A DNA stretch of 64,000 nt from Collinsella sp. An2 (GCF_002160065.1 NZ_NFJW01000003.1:1-64000); one strand, 5' to 3'. Numbered from the stretch's first letter, positions 1 through 9,236 are shown. Numbers and translations are program-made. The notes: generated from the sequence alone by a model not told the origin.

Positions 1-20
1 GAGTCAAGGGGCCATCGGGC

Positions 21-111
21 CTGAACGCCAGTTCAGGCCAGGGACTTGAGTCCCTGGCCTGGGGCCATAGGGTTATACCCTAAGAGCAAACCACCCGCTG
101 TGCGGGTGGTT
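21..111. repeat. Hairpin cluster at the left window edge
   Basis: Four small palindromes follow one another. CTGAAC/GTTCAG lies at 21-36, a perfect 10-bp GGCCAGGGAC/GTCCCTGGCC stem at about 37-60, GGGT/ACCC at 70-80, and a perfect 10-bp AACCACCCGC/GCGGGTGGTT stem at 89-98/102-111. Short imperfect hairpins near an element end are typical of IS200/IS605 insertion sequences, and the last hairpin resembles ones I associate with such ends. No transposase is visible, so the body would lie upstream of position 1. It could instead be a terminator for an upstream gene. Confidence 0.4.
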
Positions 112-263
112 CTGATTTGGGTGCCGCAAAGTCATGCAAAATGCCTGAAAGAACCCGCTGTTCTATGCAGACGCCGCGTTTGAGCTGCCAGAGTGTGATA
201 CAGTAGGCGCGTCTGCATCGACGCTGATAGCAAGCGCAAGCATCCGTAGCGAAGGAGGATTTC

Positions 264-2108
264 ATGCCCGAGAAGATTGAAGAGCTGGTTCGCGCTGCCC
301 TTGCCGCGGCCCAGGACGCTGGCGATCTGCCCGCGTTTGACCTGGAGGATTGCGGTATCGAGCGACCGGCGGACACTTCTCATGGTGAGTGGACCTCTAC
401 CATGGCGATGAAATCCGCCAAACTTGCCCACTGCGCTCCCCGCAAGATCGCCGATGCCGTTTGCGCCCACATGCCCGCCGATCCTGCGATCGAGAAGGTC
501 GAGGTCGCCGGCCCCGGCTTCATCAACTTCTACCTCTCTGTTGCCGCTAAGAACGCTGTGTTTGCCGAGGCGCGCGAGCAGGGCATGGACTTCGCCCGCT
601 CCAACGTGGGCCACGGTCTTAAGACCCAGGTCGAGTTCGTGTCCGCGAACCCCGTGGGCCCCATGCACGTGGGTCACGGCCGCTGGGCGGCGCTCGGCGA
701 CTCCATGTGCCGCGTGATGGAGCATGCCGGCTACAACATCGAGCGTGAGTTCTGGATCAACGACCACGGCAACCAGATGAACACCTTCGGCAACTCCATT
801 TCCAAGCGCTACATGCAGCTTGCCGACATCATGGAGAAGCAGGGCTGCGACATCGACGCCGCGCGCGATTACCTGGCCAAGGACCGCGACAACTTCGTGC
901 AGGACGAGCTCGACGAGCATCCTGACAGCCATCCCTACATGGACGAGTTCACGGCCGATCTGGGCAAGGACTCCTACGGCGGCACCTACATCATCGACGA
1001 GGCCGCTGCCTTCTGGAAGAGCGATGGCGACCAGTGGGTCAACGCCGACCCGCAGGAGCGCATGCTCTCCTTCCGTGAGCGCGGCTATCAGAAGATGCTC
1101 AAGGACATGCGCGAGACCTGCCACGACGTGCGCTGCGACTTCGACGTGTGGATGAGCGAGCGCACCATGTACCAGAAGGACTGGACGGGCTCCTCACCGG
1201 TCGAGCGCGCCTATGCCAAGCTGGACGAGATGGGCTACCTCTATCGCACCGACGACGGTGCGCTGTGGTTCAAGTCCACCGCCTTCGGCGACGACAAGGA
1301 CCGCGTCATCCAGAAGTCCAACGGTGACTACACCTACTTCTCGTCCGACATCGCGTATCACTGGAACAAGTTCCAGCGTGTCGACCACGTCATCGACATC
1401 TGGGGCGCCGATCATCACGGCTACATCGCCCGCGTGCGCGCCGTTTGCGACGCGCTTGGCTACCCCGGCAAGTTCGAGGTGCCGCTGGGCCAGTTCGTGA
1501 ACCTGCTGCGTTCCGGCAAGCCGGTCCGTATGTCCAAGCGCAAGGGCACGATGATCACCTTCCGCGAGCTTATCGACGAGGTGGGTGCCGACGCGACCCG
1601 CTATACGCTCGTAAGCCGTTCTTCCAACCAGACCATCGATTTCGACATCGATGCCGTCAAGGAGAAGAGCCAGTCCAACCCGGTCTATTACGTGCAGTAT
1701 GCGCACGCCCGCGTCTGCTCTATCCTGCGCAAGGCCGCCGGTGTCACGCCCGAGCAGGCGGACCTCATGGGCATGGAGGCCGTCGCCACGATGGCCATCG
1801 GTTCGAACGTCGATTACGGCCTGCTTACCGACCCCACGGAGCTCGCGCTTTCCCGTAAGCTCTCCGAGCTGCAGGACCTCATCGCCGGCTGCGCCCGCGA
1901 CCGCGCTCCGTTCCGTCTGACCCATTATCTCGAGGAGCTTGCCGCGGGCTTCCATAGCTTCTATGCCGCCTGCCAGGTTCTCCCCTCGGAGGGTCACCCC
2001 ATGGATCCCGAGCTGACCCGCGCCCGTCTTGCCGCGTGCGATGCGGTGCGTTCCGTGCTCAAGCTCGTGCTGTCGCTCATTGGCGTGTCTGCGCCGACGC
2101 AGATGTAG
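264..2108 (+). CDS. argS: Arginyl-tRNA synthetase
   Basis: Charges tRNA-Arg with arginine using ATP in the cytoplasm. The 614-aa protein has the N-terminal Arg-tRNA synthetase domain (about 1-100), the class I HIGH signature as HVGH (135-138), a KMSKS-type loop as RMSKRKG (from 422), and the C-terminal DALR anticodon-binding domain (about 480-614). Length is slightly above the usual ~550-590. The ATG follows a good ribosome site (GAAGGAGG, about 250-258). It is followed by a strong intrinsic terminator, so it is probably transcribed alone. A tRNA-Arg(TCT) lies elsewhere in the window at 55873. Confidence 0.97.
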   Translation: MPEKIEELVRAALAAAQDAGDLPAFDLEDCGIERPADTSHGEWTSTMAMKSAKLAHCAPRKIADAVCAHMPADPAIEKVEVAGPGFINFYLSVAAKNAVFAEAREQGMDFARSNVGHGLKTQVEFVSANPVGPMHVGHGRWAALGDSMCRVMEHAGYNIEREFWINDHGNQMNTFGNSISKRYMQLADIMEKQGCDIDAARDYLAKDRDNFVQDELDEHPDSHPYMDEFTADLGKDSYGGTYIIDEAAAFWKSDGDQWVNADPQERMLSFRERGYQKMLKDMRETCHDVRCDFDVWMSERTMYQKDWTGSSPVERAYAKLDEMGYLYRTDDGALWFKSTAFGDDKDRVIQKSNGDYTYFSSDIAYHWNKFQRVDHVIDIWGADHHGYIARVRAVCDALGYPGKFEVPLGQFVNLLRSGKPVRMSKRKGTMITFRELIDEVGADATRYTLVSRSSNQTIDFDIDAVKEKSQSNPVYYVQYAHARVCSILRKAAGVTPEQADLMGMEAVATMAIGSNVDYGLLTDPTELALSRKLSELQDLIAGCARDRAPFRLTHYLEELAAGFHSFYAACQVLPSEGHPMDPELTRARLAACDAVRSVLKLVLSLIGVSAPTQM

Positions 2109-2146
2109 GGGATGTTTTCTCGACATCGATTTTGATGCGTTTATGT

Positions 2147-2184
2147 CGCCCGTTCGGCCGTTTGCCGGACGGGCGTTCCTTTTT
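2147..2184 (+). terminator. Intrinsic terminator after argS
   Basis: A 12-bp stem with one G-T pair (2147-2158/2164-2175) and a 5-nt loop is followed by a T-rich tail TTCCTTTTT. It sits 40 nt after the argS stop. Confidence 0.88.
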
Positions 2185-2213
2185 GACTTGCTAATTTGGG
2201 GTTGTGTTACACT
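2183..2213 (+). promoter_or_regulatory. Probable sigma-70 promoter of rho
   Basis: TTGACT (2183-2188) and TACACT (2208-2213) are 19 bp apart, with an extended TGT before the -10. It overlaps the T-tail of the argS terminator. It would give rho a leader of about 240 nt. A second, weaker candidate (TTGGCA at 2397, GATAAG about 18 bp later) lies just before the gene. Confidence 0.5.
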
Positions 2214-2353
2214 TAGGTCGCGCAACGGCGCTTTCCCCTTACAACAACCGCACCGCAAAAGCATATGTGATGTAGCATGCGAAGAACCTTCCCGGTGGTG
2301 TGGACGGGGATGTCGCTTGACGCTTTTTGACAGTGAATATGGCCCGGATGCCG

Positions 2354-2380
2354 GCGCCGATTGTCGGCGCGTTTTCTTTC
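2354..2380 (+). terminator. Terminator-like hairpin in the rho leader
   Basis: GCGCCGA/TCGGCGC (2354-2360/2364-2370) with a 3-nt loop is followed by GTTTTCTTTC. It lies between the distal rho promoter and the coding region and could attenuate rho transcription. Autoregulation of rho through its leader is known in other bacteria, but there it is Rho-dependent. Use of an intrinsic hairpin here is inference. Confidence 0.5.
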
Positions 2381-2462
2381 GTGCCCAGGTAGGGCGTTGG
2401 CAGGTTCGGGTTGCAAACATGATAAGACTGCATATGTCCATAGGAAGAAAGTTGGCAACTAC

Positions 2463-4793
2463 GTGACAGATGAGATGAACGGCGCTGTAGATTCCGGCGC
2501 ATCGCAGAACATGGCCGACCATACTGCTTCCGGTTCCCAGGATCGTTTGGCGCCGAAGGCGGACATGTCCGTCGAGACCACGTCGCACGAGGTGCAGGAT
2601 ACCGCGCCTGCTCATGCGGCTGCCGACGGCGCTGCGGCTCCGGCAGAGGATGAGCGTCCGCGCCGGAGGGGCAGGAAGCCCAAGGCACGCAAGGCGGAGG
2701 AAGCTGCAGGAGCGTCGTCGGCTGATGCGACCGAACAGCCTGCTCCAAAGCGTCGGACGCGCCGCGCGCAGAAGGCTGACGAGACGACCTCTGAGCCGAT
2801 TTCTGACGAAGTGGCTCAGGCCCGTGCGCTGGCTCAGGTGTCTCAGGCTTCTGTGGTGCGCCGTCAGCGCCGTGCTGCCGAGCGTGCGGCCGAGGCGATC
2901 TCGGGAGAGGGCGCCGCTCCGATTCCCGAAGAGCTGCAGGCAACCATTCCGTTCGTCGACCCGGCTCTCCGTCCGCATCGCCGTGGCCGCAAGCCGAAGG
3001 CATATGTAGAGGCGGAGCGCCGCGCGGCAGAGGCACTGGCCGCGGCCCAGGCCGCAGCTGAGGCCGCCCGTGCGAAGGCGGACGGCGCTGCTTCCGCCGA
3101 GCCTCAGGCCGAGGCGGCAGCTGCCGATACATCTGCTCCCGAGGCGGGACACGCAGACGAGGCCGCCGATGTTCGCCCTGGCCGCGCTCGCCGTGCCGCG
3201 GGGGAGGCAAAGAAGACCTCGGGCCGCAAGCGCAAGAAGGCTTCCGACGAGCACGGCGGCGAGGATGCCGCGACAGATTCGTCGTCCGATGCGGCGCCGC
3301 AGGAGGCAGCCGCCGGCACCTCCTCGCAGGAGCATGTCTCTTCTCAGCAGGAGCATACCTCCCGCCGCCAGCATGCTTCGCGCCGCGATCGCGAGGGGCG
3401 CGGCGACCGCAACGACCGCGCGCAGAACGACCGCAATGACCGCAATGACCGTAACGATCGCCGCAATCGCCAGAAGGACCGCAAGCAGCGCAACAATCGC
3501 TACAACGTTCCGAGCGAGCCCAGCCTCTCCCGTGACGACCTGGCGGCCATGAAGGTCGCAGAGCTGCGCGACAAGGCCCGTGAGCTCGATATCGACATCA
3601 CCGGCAAGAAGAAGGCCCAGCTGGTGGAGGAGGTCTACCAGGCCGCCGCGCGCGCCGAGGGATTCCGCGACATCGAGGGTATCCTCGAGATTTCCAACGA
3701 GGGCTTCGGCCATATTCGTGCGCATGGATACATGCAGAGCCGTGATGACGCGTTCGTCCCTGCCAACCTCATCCGTGCCGCGCGCCTGCGCCCGGGCGAC
3801 TTCATCGTGGGCACGCTTCGTCCTTCTCGCCAGGGCGACAAGTACCCTGGCCTGGCGAAGATCACGAGCGTGAATGGCCTCGACCCCGAGGAGATCCGCA
3901 CGCGCCCGAAGTTCAGCGACCTTACGCCGATCTATCCCAACGAGCCTCTGAAGATGGAGCATGGCAAAGACTCCATCACGGGTCGCGCCATCGACATCGT
4001 GGCTCCGGTGGGCAAAGGCCAGCGCGGCCTGATCGTTTCTCCCCCCAAGGCGGGCAAGACAACCATCCTGAAGAAGATTTGTCAGTCGATCGCGGCCAAC
4101 AACCCCGAGGTGCATCTCATCTGCCTGCTCGTTGACGAGCGTCCCGAAGAGGTCACCGATATGCAGCGCTCTATCAAGGGCGAGGTCGTCGCTTCGACGT
4201 TCGACATGCCGGCCGACAACCACACCCGTGTCTCCGAGCTCGTCATCGAGCGCGCGAAGCGCCTGGTCGAGCTTGGCGGCGACGTGGTCGTCGTCCTGGA
4301 CTCCATCACCCGTCTAGCCCGCGCCTACAACCTGGCAGCACCCGCGTCGGGGCGCATCCTGTCGGGCGGCGTGGACTCGGCGGCACTCTATCCTCCGAAG
4401 CGCTTCTTGGGCGCGGCGCGCAATATCGAGAATGGCGGGTCGCTCACCATCCTGGCGTCTGCGCTCATCGACACGGGCTCCAAGATGGACGAGGTCATCT
4501 TCGAGGAGTTCAAGGGCACCGGCAACATGGAGCTCAAGCTCGACCGCGACCTTGCCGACCGCCGCATCTTCCCGGCAATCGACCCGGTGGCATCGGGCAC
4601 ACGCAACGAGGACCTGCTCATCGACGAGCAGATGCGTCCGTTCGTGTGGGGCATTCGCCGCGTGCTGGCCAACATGAACAACACGGAGCGCTGCGCATCG
4701 TCCTTTATCAAGGGCCTCAAGGGTACCAACTCCAACGAGGAGTTCCTTATCCGTTCTGCAAAGCGAGCGGCCGACCTGGGCGAGCTTCGCTAA
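2463..4793 (+). CDS. rho: Transcription termination factor Rho with long N-terminal extension
   Basis: Hexameric RNA-dependent ATPase that ends transcription. The C-terminal half is a canonical Rho: Rho_N helical segment (about 360-400), cold-shock-like RNA-binding domain, Walker A PKAGKTT (about 528-535) and Walker B VVVVLDS (Asp about 613). The first ~350 residues are an Ala/Arg/Glu-rich, low-complexity extension ending in a basic tract with repeated NDR units. This is an exaggerated form of the insert known in actinobacterial Rho. The start is uncertain: GTG 2463 has AGGAAG 15 nt upstream, and ATG 2475 is the alternative. The frame stays open further upstream without a good start. Confidence 0.93.
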   Translation: MTDEMNGAVDSGASQNMADHTASGSQDRLAPKADMSVETTSHEVQDTAPAHAAADGAAAPAEDERPRRRGRKPKARKAEEAAGASSADATEQPAPKRRTRRAQKADETTSEPISDEVAQARALAQVSQASVVRRQRRAAERAAEAISGEGAAPIPEELQATIPFVDPALRPHRRGRKPKAYVEAERRAAEALAAAQAAAEAARAKADGAASAEPQAEAAAADTSAPEAGHADEAADVRPGRARRAAGEAKKTSGRKRKKASDEHGGEDAATDSSSDAAPQEAAAGTSSQEHVSSQQEHTSRRQHASRRDREGRGDRNDRAQNDRNDRNDRNDRRNRQKDRKQRNNRYNVPSEPSLSRDDLAAMKVAELRDKARELDIDITGKKKAQLVEEVYQAAARAEGFRDIEGILEISNEGFGHIRAHGYMQSRDDAFVPANLIRAARLRPGDFIVGTLRPSRQGDKYPGLAKITSVNGLDPEEIRTRPKFSDLTPIYPNEPLKMEHGKDSITGRAIDIVAPVGKGQRGLIVSPPKAGKTTILKKICQSIAANNPEVHLICLLVDERPEEVTDMQRSIKGEVVASTFDMPADNHTRVSELVIERAKRLVELGGDVVVVLDSITRLARAYNLAAPASGRILSGGVDSAALYPPKRFLGAARNIENGGSLTILASALIDTGSKMDEVIFEEFKGTGNMELKLDRDLADRRIFPAIDPVASGTRNEDLLIDEQMRPFVWGIRRVLANMNNTERCASSFIKGLKGTNSNEEFLIRSAKRAADLGELR

Positions 4794-4894
4794 GCATCAG
4801 GTTCAATCCGCGCATGCCGCATGCCCGGGCGAGCAGCTCGGCGCCCAAGGCCACGCGATGTTCCGCATGCGTAAGCTCGTTGTAAGGTCTTTTC

Positions 4895-4930
4895 AGGCAC
4901 CTGCAGAGATTCTCTGCGGGTGCCTTGTTA
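4895..4930 (+). terminator. Terminator after rho
   Basis: A 14-bp stem with one mismatch (4895-4908/4912-4925) and an ATT loop is followed by TGTTA. The T-tract is short, so efficiency is uncertain. Confidence 0.65.
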
Positions 4931-5069
4931 TGCGGTATCGTATATGGGCCCGACGCAAGGCATCGGGAGGGACGCGTGGTACGGGCTTGCAAGAACCCCT
5001 GCTTGGAGGCCCGTTGTTATGTCAACGCCGTCCCAAAGCTCAAGAGCTATCGGTGAGAGGTGGGGATGC

Positions 5070-6044
5070 ATGATGATCGAGTACTACAAGACAGGAGTTG
5101 ACGGCAAGACTGCGCTGGTGGAGGCGCCTGAACCTGGATGTTGGATCAACGTGGTCGACCCGACCTCCGACGAGCGCGCCTTTCTGGAGAACGATTTGGG
5201 CGTTTTGCCCGAGTTTGTCCGCTCCGCACTGGACGAGGAAGAGACCTCCCGTATCGATTTCGACGATGACGTCAACCAGACCTTTGTGATCGTCGACTAT
5301 CCGACGGCGAAGTTCACGCCGGGCGCGCGCGACACGCTGCCGCTCCAATACGACACCATGCCGCTCTCCATGGTGTTCCTTCCGGATAAGAACCAATTTG
5401 TGACCATAAGCCTGCACGAGAACCTCGTTACCGAGGATATGGCGAAGGGCCGCATCAAGGGCATCGACACGCGCTATCGCACGCGGTTTCTGCTTCAGCT
5501 GCTGCTGCGCATCAGCCAGCTGTACCTCATCTACCTGCGCAGGATCGACCGGCTTTCCTCAAACACCGAGGCGCGCCTTCACGCGTCGGTACGCAACGAG
5601 GAGCTGATCCAGATGCTCAACCTCGAGAAGTCGCTCGTCTACTTCTCCACGTCGCTCAAGTCCGATGAGGTGACGCTCAACAAGATTATGCACGGGCGCC
5701 TGATTCCCCTCTATGAAGAGGACCAGGATCTGCTCGAAGACGTCTTGGTCGAGATTCATCAGGCTATCGAGATGTGCAACATCTACTCCAACACGCTTTC
5801 CGGCACCATGGATGCGTTTGCGAGCGTCATCTCCAACAACTTGAACATCGTCATGAAGGTGCTCTCGGTCATCACCATCGTCATGGCGATCCCTAACATC
5901 ATTTTCGGCTTCTACGGCATGAACGTGCCGCTGCCGTTCGAAGGCGTGCCGTTTGTGGGCACCTGGATGTTCCCCGTGCTCATCGCCGCGGTCTGCTGCA
6001 TCCTTGCGGCCTATATCTTCAAGCGCTTGGGCATGTGGCACTAA
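5070..6044 (+). CDS. corA: CorA-type magnesium/divalent cation channel
   Basis: Homopentameric channel for Mg2+ (possibly Co2+/Ni2+) in the cytoplasmic membrane. The 324-aa protein has a large acidic N-terminal cytoplasmic domain and a long helix region. Two C-terminal membrane segments follow, with the signature YGMN (GMN at 283-285) between them. The ATG at 5070 is chosen because GAGAGG lies 9 nt upstream; the frame is open further upstream but has no ribosome site. It faces the convergent dehydrogenase gene. No Mg2+ riboswitch was recognised upstream. Confidence 0.93.
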   Translation: MMIEYYKTGVDGKTALVEAPEPGCWINVVDPTSDERAFLENDLGVLPEFVRSALDEEETSRIDFDDDVNQTFVIVDYPTAKFTPGARDTLPLQYDTMPLSMVFLPDKNQFVTISLHENLVTEDMAKGRIKGIDTRYRTRFLLQLLLRISQLYLIYLRRIDRLSSNTEARLHASVRNEELIQMLNLEKSLVYFSTSLKSDEVTLNKIMHGRLIPLYEEDQDLLEDVLVEIHQAIEMCNIYSNTLSGTMDAFASVISNNLNIVMKVLSVITIVMAIPNIIFGFYGMNVPLPFEGVPFVGTWMFPVLIAAVCCILAAYIFKRLGMWH

Positions 6045-6182
6045 GGAGCCAGGCCTGGGATACCTCGCATGAAAGCGCCCCGCATGTCAAGGACGTACGG
6101 GGTGCGGTGCTGTGTAGGTGCTTGAGCGGTGCGCTCGGGGCTCCAAGGGGCTCCAGGGCGTTTTCCCCTTGTGGGTTGGTGC

Positions 6183-6986
6183 TTAGACGATGGGAATCGC
6201 ATCCGGCTTCTGTGCGTGTAGCAGCAGCTGCTCCACGCCGATGGCGACACGATACGGAAGGACCTTGCTTGCAAGATAGAACGCCTTCATGTCACCAGAG
6301 GGGATGCAGAGCTGTCGTCCGGCGCGAGCTGCGGCGAGCGCCTTGGTGGCAACGGCCTCGGGGCGCTCGAAGCCTGTGAGCGACGCCATCGCGCGCATGG
6401 TGTCGGCGTCTCCTGGGGCGTCGAGGAACTCGGTGTGCATGAATTTAGGGCAGACCGCGGTCGCATGAATCCCGACTTCGCCCAGCTCCATGTCGAGGGA
6501 ACGCGAGAGGTCGAGGACGAAGCGCTTCGCTGCCGCATAGACCGACAGCCCTGGTTGGGGCATGAAGGCGGCGACGCTCGACACGTTGATGATGCGCGAG
6601 CCCGCATGCATGAAGGGGAGGGCGCGGTAGATGAGCTCCACAGGGGCCCGCATGAGAAGCGAGAGCATGCGCGCGTTGTCGGCGTTTTCCTGCAGGGCAA
6701 ACGGTCCGAAGGTTCCACATCCCGCACTGTTGACCAAGAGGGCGACGTCGGCATCCTCTTCGGCGAGGGCCGCCTCTATGATGTCAAACGAAACGGTGTC
6801 GGTGAGGTCGAGGCAGAAGGGGCGCACGGGCGTCTTGCAGGTTCGTACGAGCGCCTCGAGCCGCTCGGCACGGCGCGCCACGACCCAGATCTCATCCATC
6901 GGGCCCGCGTCGCCGGCGTCGATGCGGCGGACGAATTCTCTGCCGAGGCCCGAAGAGGCGCCGGTGACCAAAGCGATGCGTGCCAT
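6183..6986 (-). CDS. Short-chain dehydrogenase/reductase
   Basis: NAD(P)-dependent oxidoreductase of the classical SDR family, 267 aa. It shows the nucleotide-binding motif TGASSGLG at residues 8-15, the structural NSAG motif, and the catalytic YxxxK as YAAAK after the catalytic Ser of the NVSS strand. The substrate cannot be told from sequence. The ATG at 6986 is preceded by GGAG at proper spacing; the frame extends 39 codons upstream without support. It is monocistronic and convergent with corA. Confidence 0.9.
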   Translation of the reverse strand: MARIALVTGASSGLGREFVRRIDAGDAGPMDEIWVVARRAERLEALVRTCKTPVRPFCLDLTDTVSFDIIEAALAEEDADVALLVNSAGCGTFGPFALQENADNARMLSLLMRAPVELIYRALPFMHAGSRIINVSSVAAFMPQPGLSVYAAAKRFVLDLSRSLDMELGEVGIHATAVCPKFMHTEFLDAPGDADTMRAMASLTGFERPEAVATKALAAARAGRQLCIPSGDMKAFYLASKVLPYRVAIGVEQLLLHAQKPDAIPIV

Positions 6987-7139
6987 GGATGCTCCATTCC
7001 TCGAAACGATGCTGTAGCCGTCGAAGGCGTGACGGTATTGGTTCTGTTGTTCCCAAAAACGTCTGACGGCAACCTGTTCGATATAGCGCTCGGTAGCTTC
7101 CACCGACCGATAAACCGCAGCTCAGTTTCTAGTTAACCC

Positions 7140-7167
7140 TTGGCAAGACACCCGGCTCGCCTATAAT
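7140..7167 (+). promoter_or_regulatory. Sigma-70 promoter for the 7320 gene
   Basis: TTGGCA (7140-7145) and a perfect TATAAT (7162-7167) are separated by 16 bp. This gives a leader of about 145 nt before the ATG at 7320. The rest of the 333-nt gap 6987-7319 shows no gene or clear structure. Confidence 0.75.
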
Positions 7168-7319
7168 GGCCATAACGATCGCGACGGAAAATACAGATGA
7201 AACGAACCACTCTCCGTTGCTTGGGGCAGTTCCCTTCGCACATATGTCATCTTGTCTGAAGCGAGCCGTTGTAGGTTTGAGCGTACCCGCATTGCTGCGG
7301 GCTTATGAAGGAGACGGCG

Positions 7320-8558
7320 ATGGCTGATTCTCGCAAAGGTTCCCGTGTGGCACGCGCCGGCATTTCCTGCGTCGCGGGCGTCGCGGTGCCAGCGGTCGCA
7401 TTTGCTGCAACCATACCGTTCGAAGGCGCTCATGACATGGTCGTGGCGAATGCTGTGCCCTTTGCCATTGGCTCTGTCGCCGGAATCGGTATTCTTACGG
7501 CCGTCTCGGGTGTGGCTGACCGTCGCATTCGTCGCCAGGAGGAGGACGCCGCTGCCCGCCCCGCAGGGGACCGCTACGCAGACCTCGGGGGCAGGGGGGC
7601 TTTGCCAAAGGACGTGCCCGTCATCACACGGGCTCAAGATGCGCTTTCTGAGGAAGAGGCGTGGGCAGAGATCGATGCGACCTTTACCGACGGCTCTCCC
7701 ATCAGTTGCGATGCGACGAGTCCGAAGGATATCTACCAGATTGCGCTTGAAGAACTGCAGCGGGGTACGCACGCGTCCGCGCATGCCGAGTCGGGCGACG
7801 CCGTCGGATACGGTGTGGTCGCGTCTGCTGCCGGTGCTTCCTCGGGGTATGCGTCACAGCCCTTCGCTGCGGACTCCACGGCGACCTATGTGGCCCTTTC
7901 CGGCGCGGGCGCGGCTGCGACGGCCGACCTGAGCGAGGCCGATGACATGACGGGCGCCACGACCACGCCGCTCGATGAAGATGATTCCGAGGAGGCGCGC
8001 CGCGCCGCACTCGCATCGCTCGACAGCTTCGGCGAATCCACGGTCGATCACGCTGCGGATTCTGCGAAGGCCGCTGCCGCACGTATTACCACGAAGGCCG
8101 AGGCTGGCGTGTTGCCGATTACCCCCTCGTCGTCTGCCGCGATGCGTGCCGCTGGCGCAAGCGGGCCCGTTGCGAGCGCTCGGGTCGCCTCTATGATCGA
8201 TGACCTCGATCTTGACGAGGTCGACGATGAGGAATACTCCGTTCCTATGGTCGATTACTCGGGGCATGAGGACATGTGGGCACAGGCCTTGGCAATCCTT
8301 TCTGAGGAGCCTGAGACGAACGAGGCTGAGCCGGCGTATGCTCCCAAGCATTTCCGTGCAGCAGGGACAGGGATTGCTGCAAGCGCTGCGACGGTGGCCG
8401 CACGCGAGCAGGGCCTGGACAACCATGTCGAAGAGGCGTCCGACGATACGTTGGGCCGTGCATCCACGCAGGGTACCCGTCGGGCAAGTCGCGAGTATCT
8501 GCGGGTTATCCAGGGCGGTACCGCGTCCTTCCCGCGTCAGCAGGCTGAGGTTCAATGA
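7320..8558 (+). CDS. Ala-rich acidic membrane protein of unknown function
   Basis: No family recognised. The 412-aa product begins with a short basic stretch and two hydrophobic segments (about 10-32 and 42-65) that could form a membrane hairpin. About 330 residues of Ala/Asp/Glu/Ser-rich, probably disordered cytoplasmic sequence follow, with a basic C-terminus. The ATG at 7320 is preferred because AAGGAG sits 7 nt before it; an in-frame ATG at 7305 contains that ribosome site within its own codons. Its stop overlaps the next start (ATGA), so the two are translationally coupled. Confidence 0.75.
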   Translation: MADSRKGSRVARAGISCVAGVAVPAVAFAATIPFEGAHDMVVANAVPFAIGSVAGIGILTAVSGVADRRIRRQEEDAAARPAGDRYADLGGRGALPKDVPVITRAQDALSEEEAWAEIDATFTDGSPISCDATSPKDIYQIALEELQRGTHASAHAESGDAVGYGVVASAAGASSGYASQPFAADSTATYVALSGAGAAATADLSEADDMTGATTTPLDEDDSEEARRAALASLDSFGESTVDHAADSAKAAAARITTKAEAGVLPITPSSSAAMRAAGASGPVASARVASMIDDLDLDEVDDEEYSVPMVDYSGHEDMWAQALAILSEEPETNEAEPAYAPKHFRAAGTGIAASAATVAAREQGLDNHVEEASDDTLGRASTQGTRRASREYLRVIQGGTASFPRQQAEVQ

Positions 8559-9013
8559 GTAGGTTCCGGATATCAATCCCTTGGCTGATTCTCGCCATCC
8601 TGCTCGTCGTATTCATTTGGGGCAACTCGCTTACCCCGGGAGTATCGAGCAACGGGTTGAGCTTATCGGTCTTGCAGGACCTTCGCGACCTTCTTGATAG
8701 TTTGGGACTGGCGAGCGGTTGGCTCAGCAACTTTGTGATTCGCAAGGCTGCCCATTTCACGGAGTATGCCGTGCTGGGGGGAGTGGTAGCGAAGGCAATC
8801 GATCCGCAGCGCACGCTGGACCGTCCGCGTCTGTTTGCTATCTGCGTGACGCTCGTACTCGTACCGTCTATCGATGAGACGATCCAGCTGTTTGTTCCTG
8901 GTCGCTCGGGCATGGTGACCGACGTCATCCTCGATTGCTGCGGCGCCGCGGCGGGGGTGACCCTTTCGTGCTGGATTGCCCGCCTGTTGCGTCGTCGGCA
9001 CGCGGAGTCGTAA
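8555..9013 (+). CDS. VanZ-like membrane protein
   Basis: The 152-aa protein has four predicted membrane segments and the VanZ-family signatures: RKAAHFTEYAVLG in the middle and DETIQLFVPGRSG near the C-terminus. VanZ proteins give low-level teicoplanin resistance in enterococcal clusters. Most chromosomal members have no known role, and no other glycopeptide-resistance gene is here. It overlaps the preceding gene by 4 nt, so a joint envelope role is likely. Confidence 0.85.
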   Translation: MSRFRISIPWLILAILLVVFIWGNSLTPGVSSNGLSLSVLQDLRDLLDSLGLASGWLSNFVIRKAAHFTEYAVLGGVVAKAIDPQRTLDRPRLFAICVTLVLVPSIDETIQLFVPGRSGMVTDVILDCCGAAAGVTLSCWIARLLRRRHAES

Positions 9014-9179
9014 GGTCCTTGCTGGCTGTAGCGCCGCCACGGGTTCTCGGTGTTGCTGTGCTGGGTCGCCAATCTGTTCGTATGGGTGCATTTACCTGCG
9101 ACAATGCCACTGCGGTGCAGGATGGAACCCACTTCGTTCAGCTATTTTGGGATGAGTTCAAAAAAGTTGAAAAAAGTAC

Positions 9180-9208
9180 TTGCATCGACTGGGGGCTCCT
9201 GCAATAAT
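9180..9208 (+). promoter_or_regulatory. Promoter of the tRNA-His/tRNA-Lys unit
   Basis: TTGCAT (9180-9185), a 17-bp spacer and AATAAT (9203-9208) lie about 28 nt before the tRNA-His gene. Confidence 0.6.
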
Positions 9209-9236
9209 AATCAAGCGCTGAAGGCGCAGGAACACG

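Noticed and set aside
1194-4223. Very long minus-strand open frame (1009 codons) opposite argS and rho
   Set aside because: Low-complexity translation rich in Arg, Leu and Gly with no domain. It is the shadow of two well-supported plus-strand genes in high-GC DNA.
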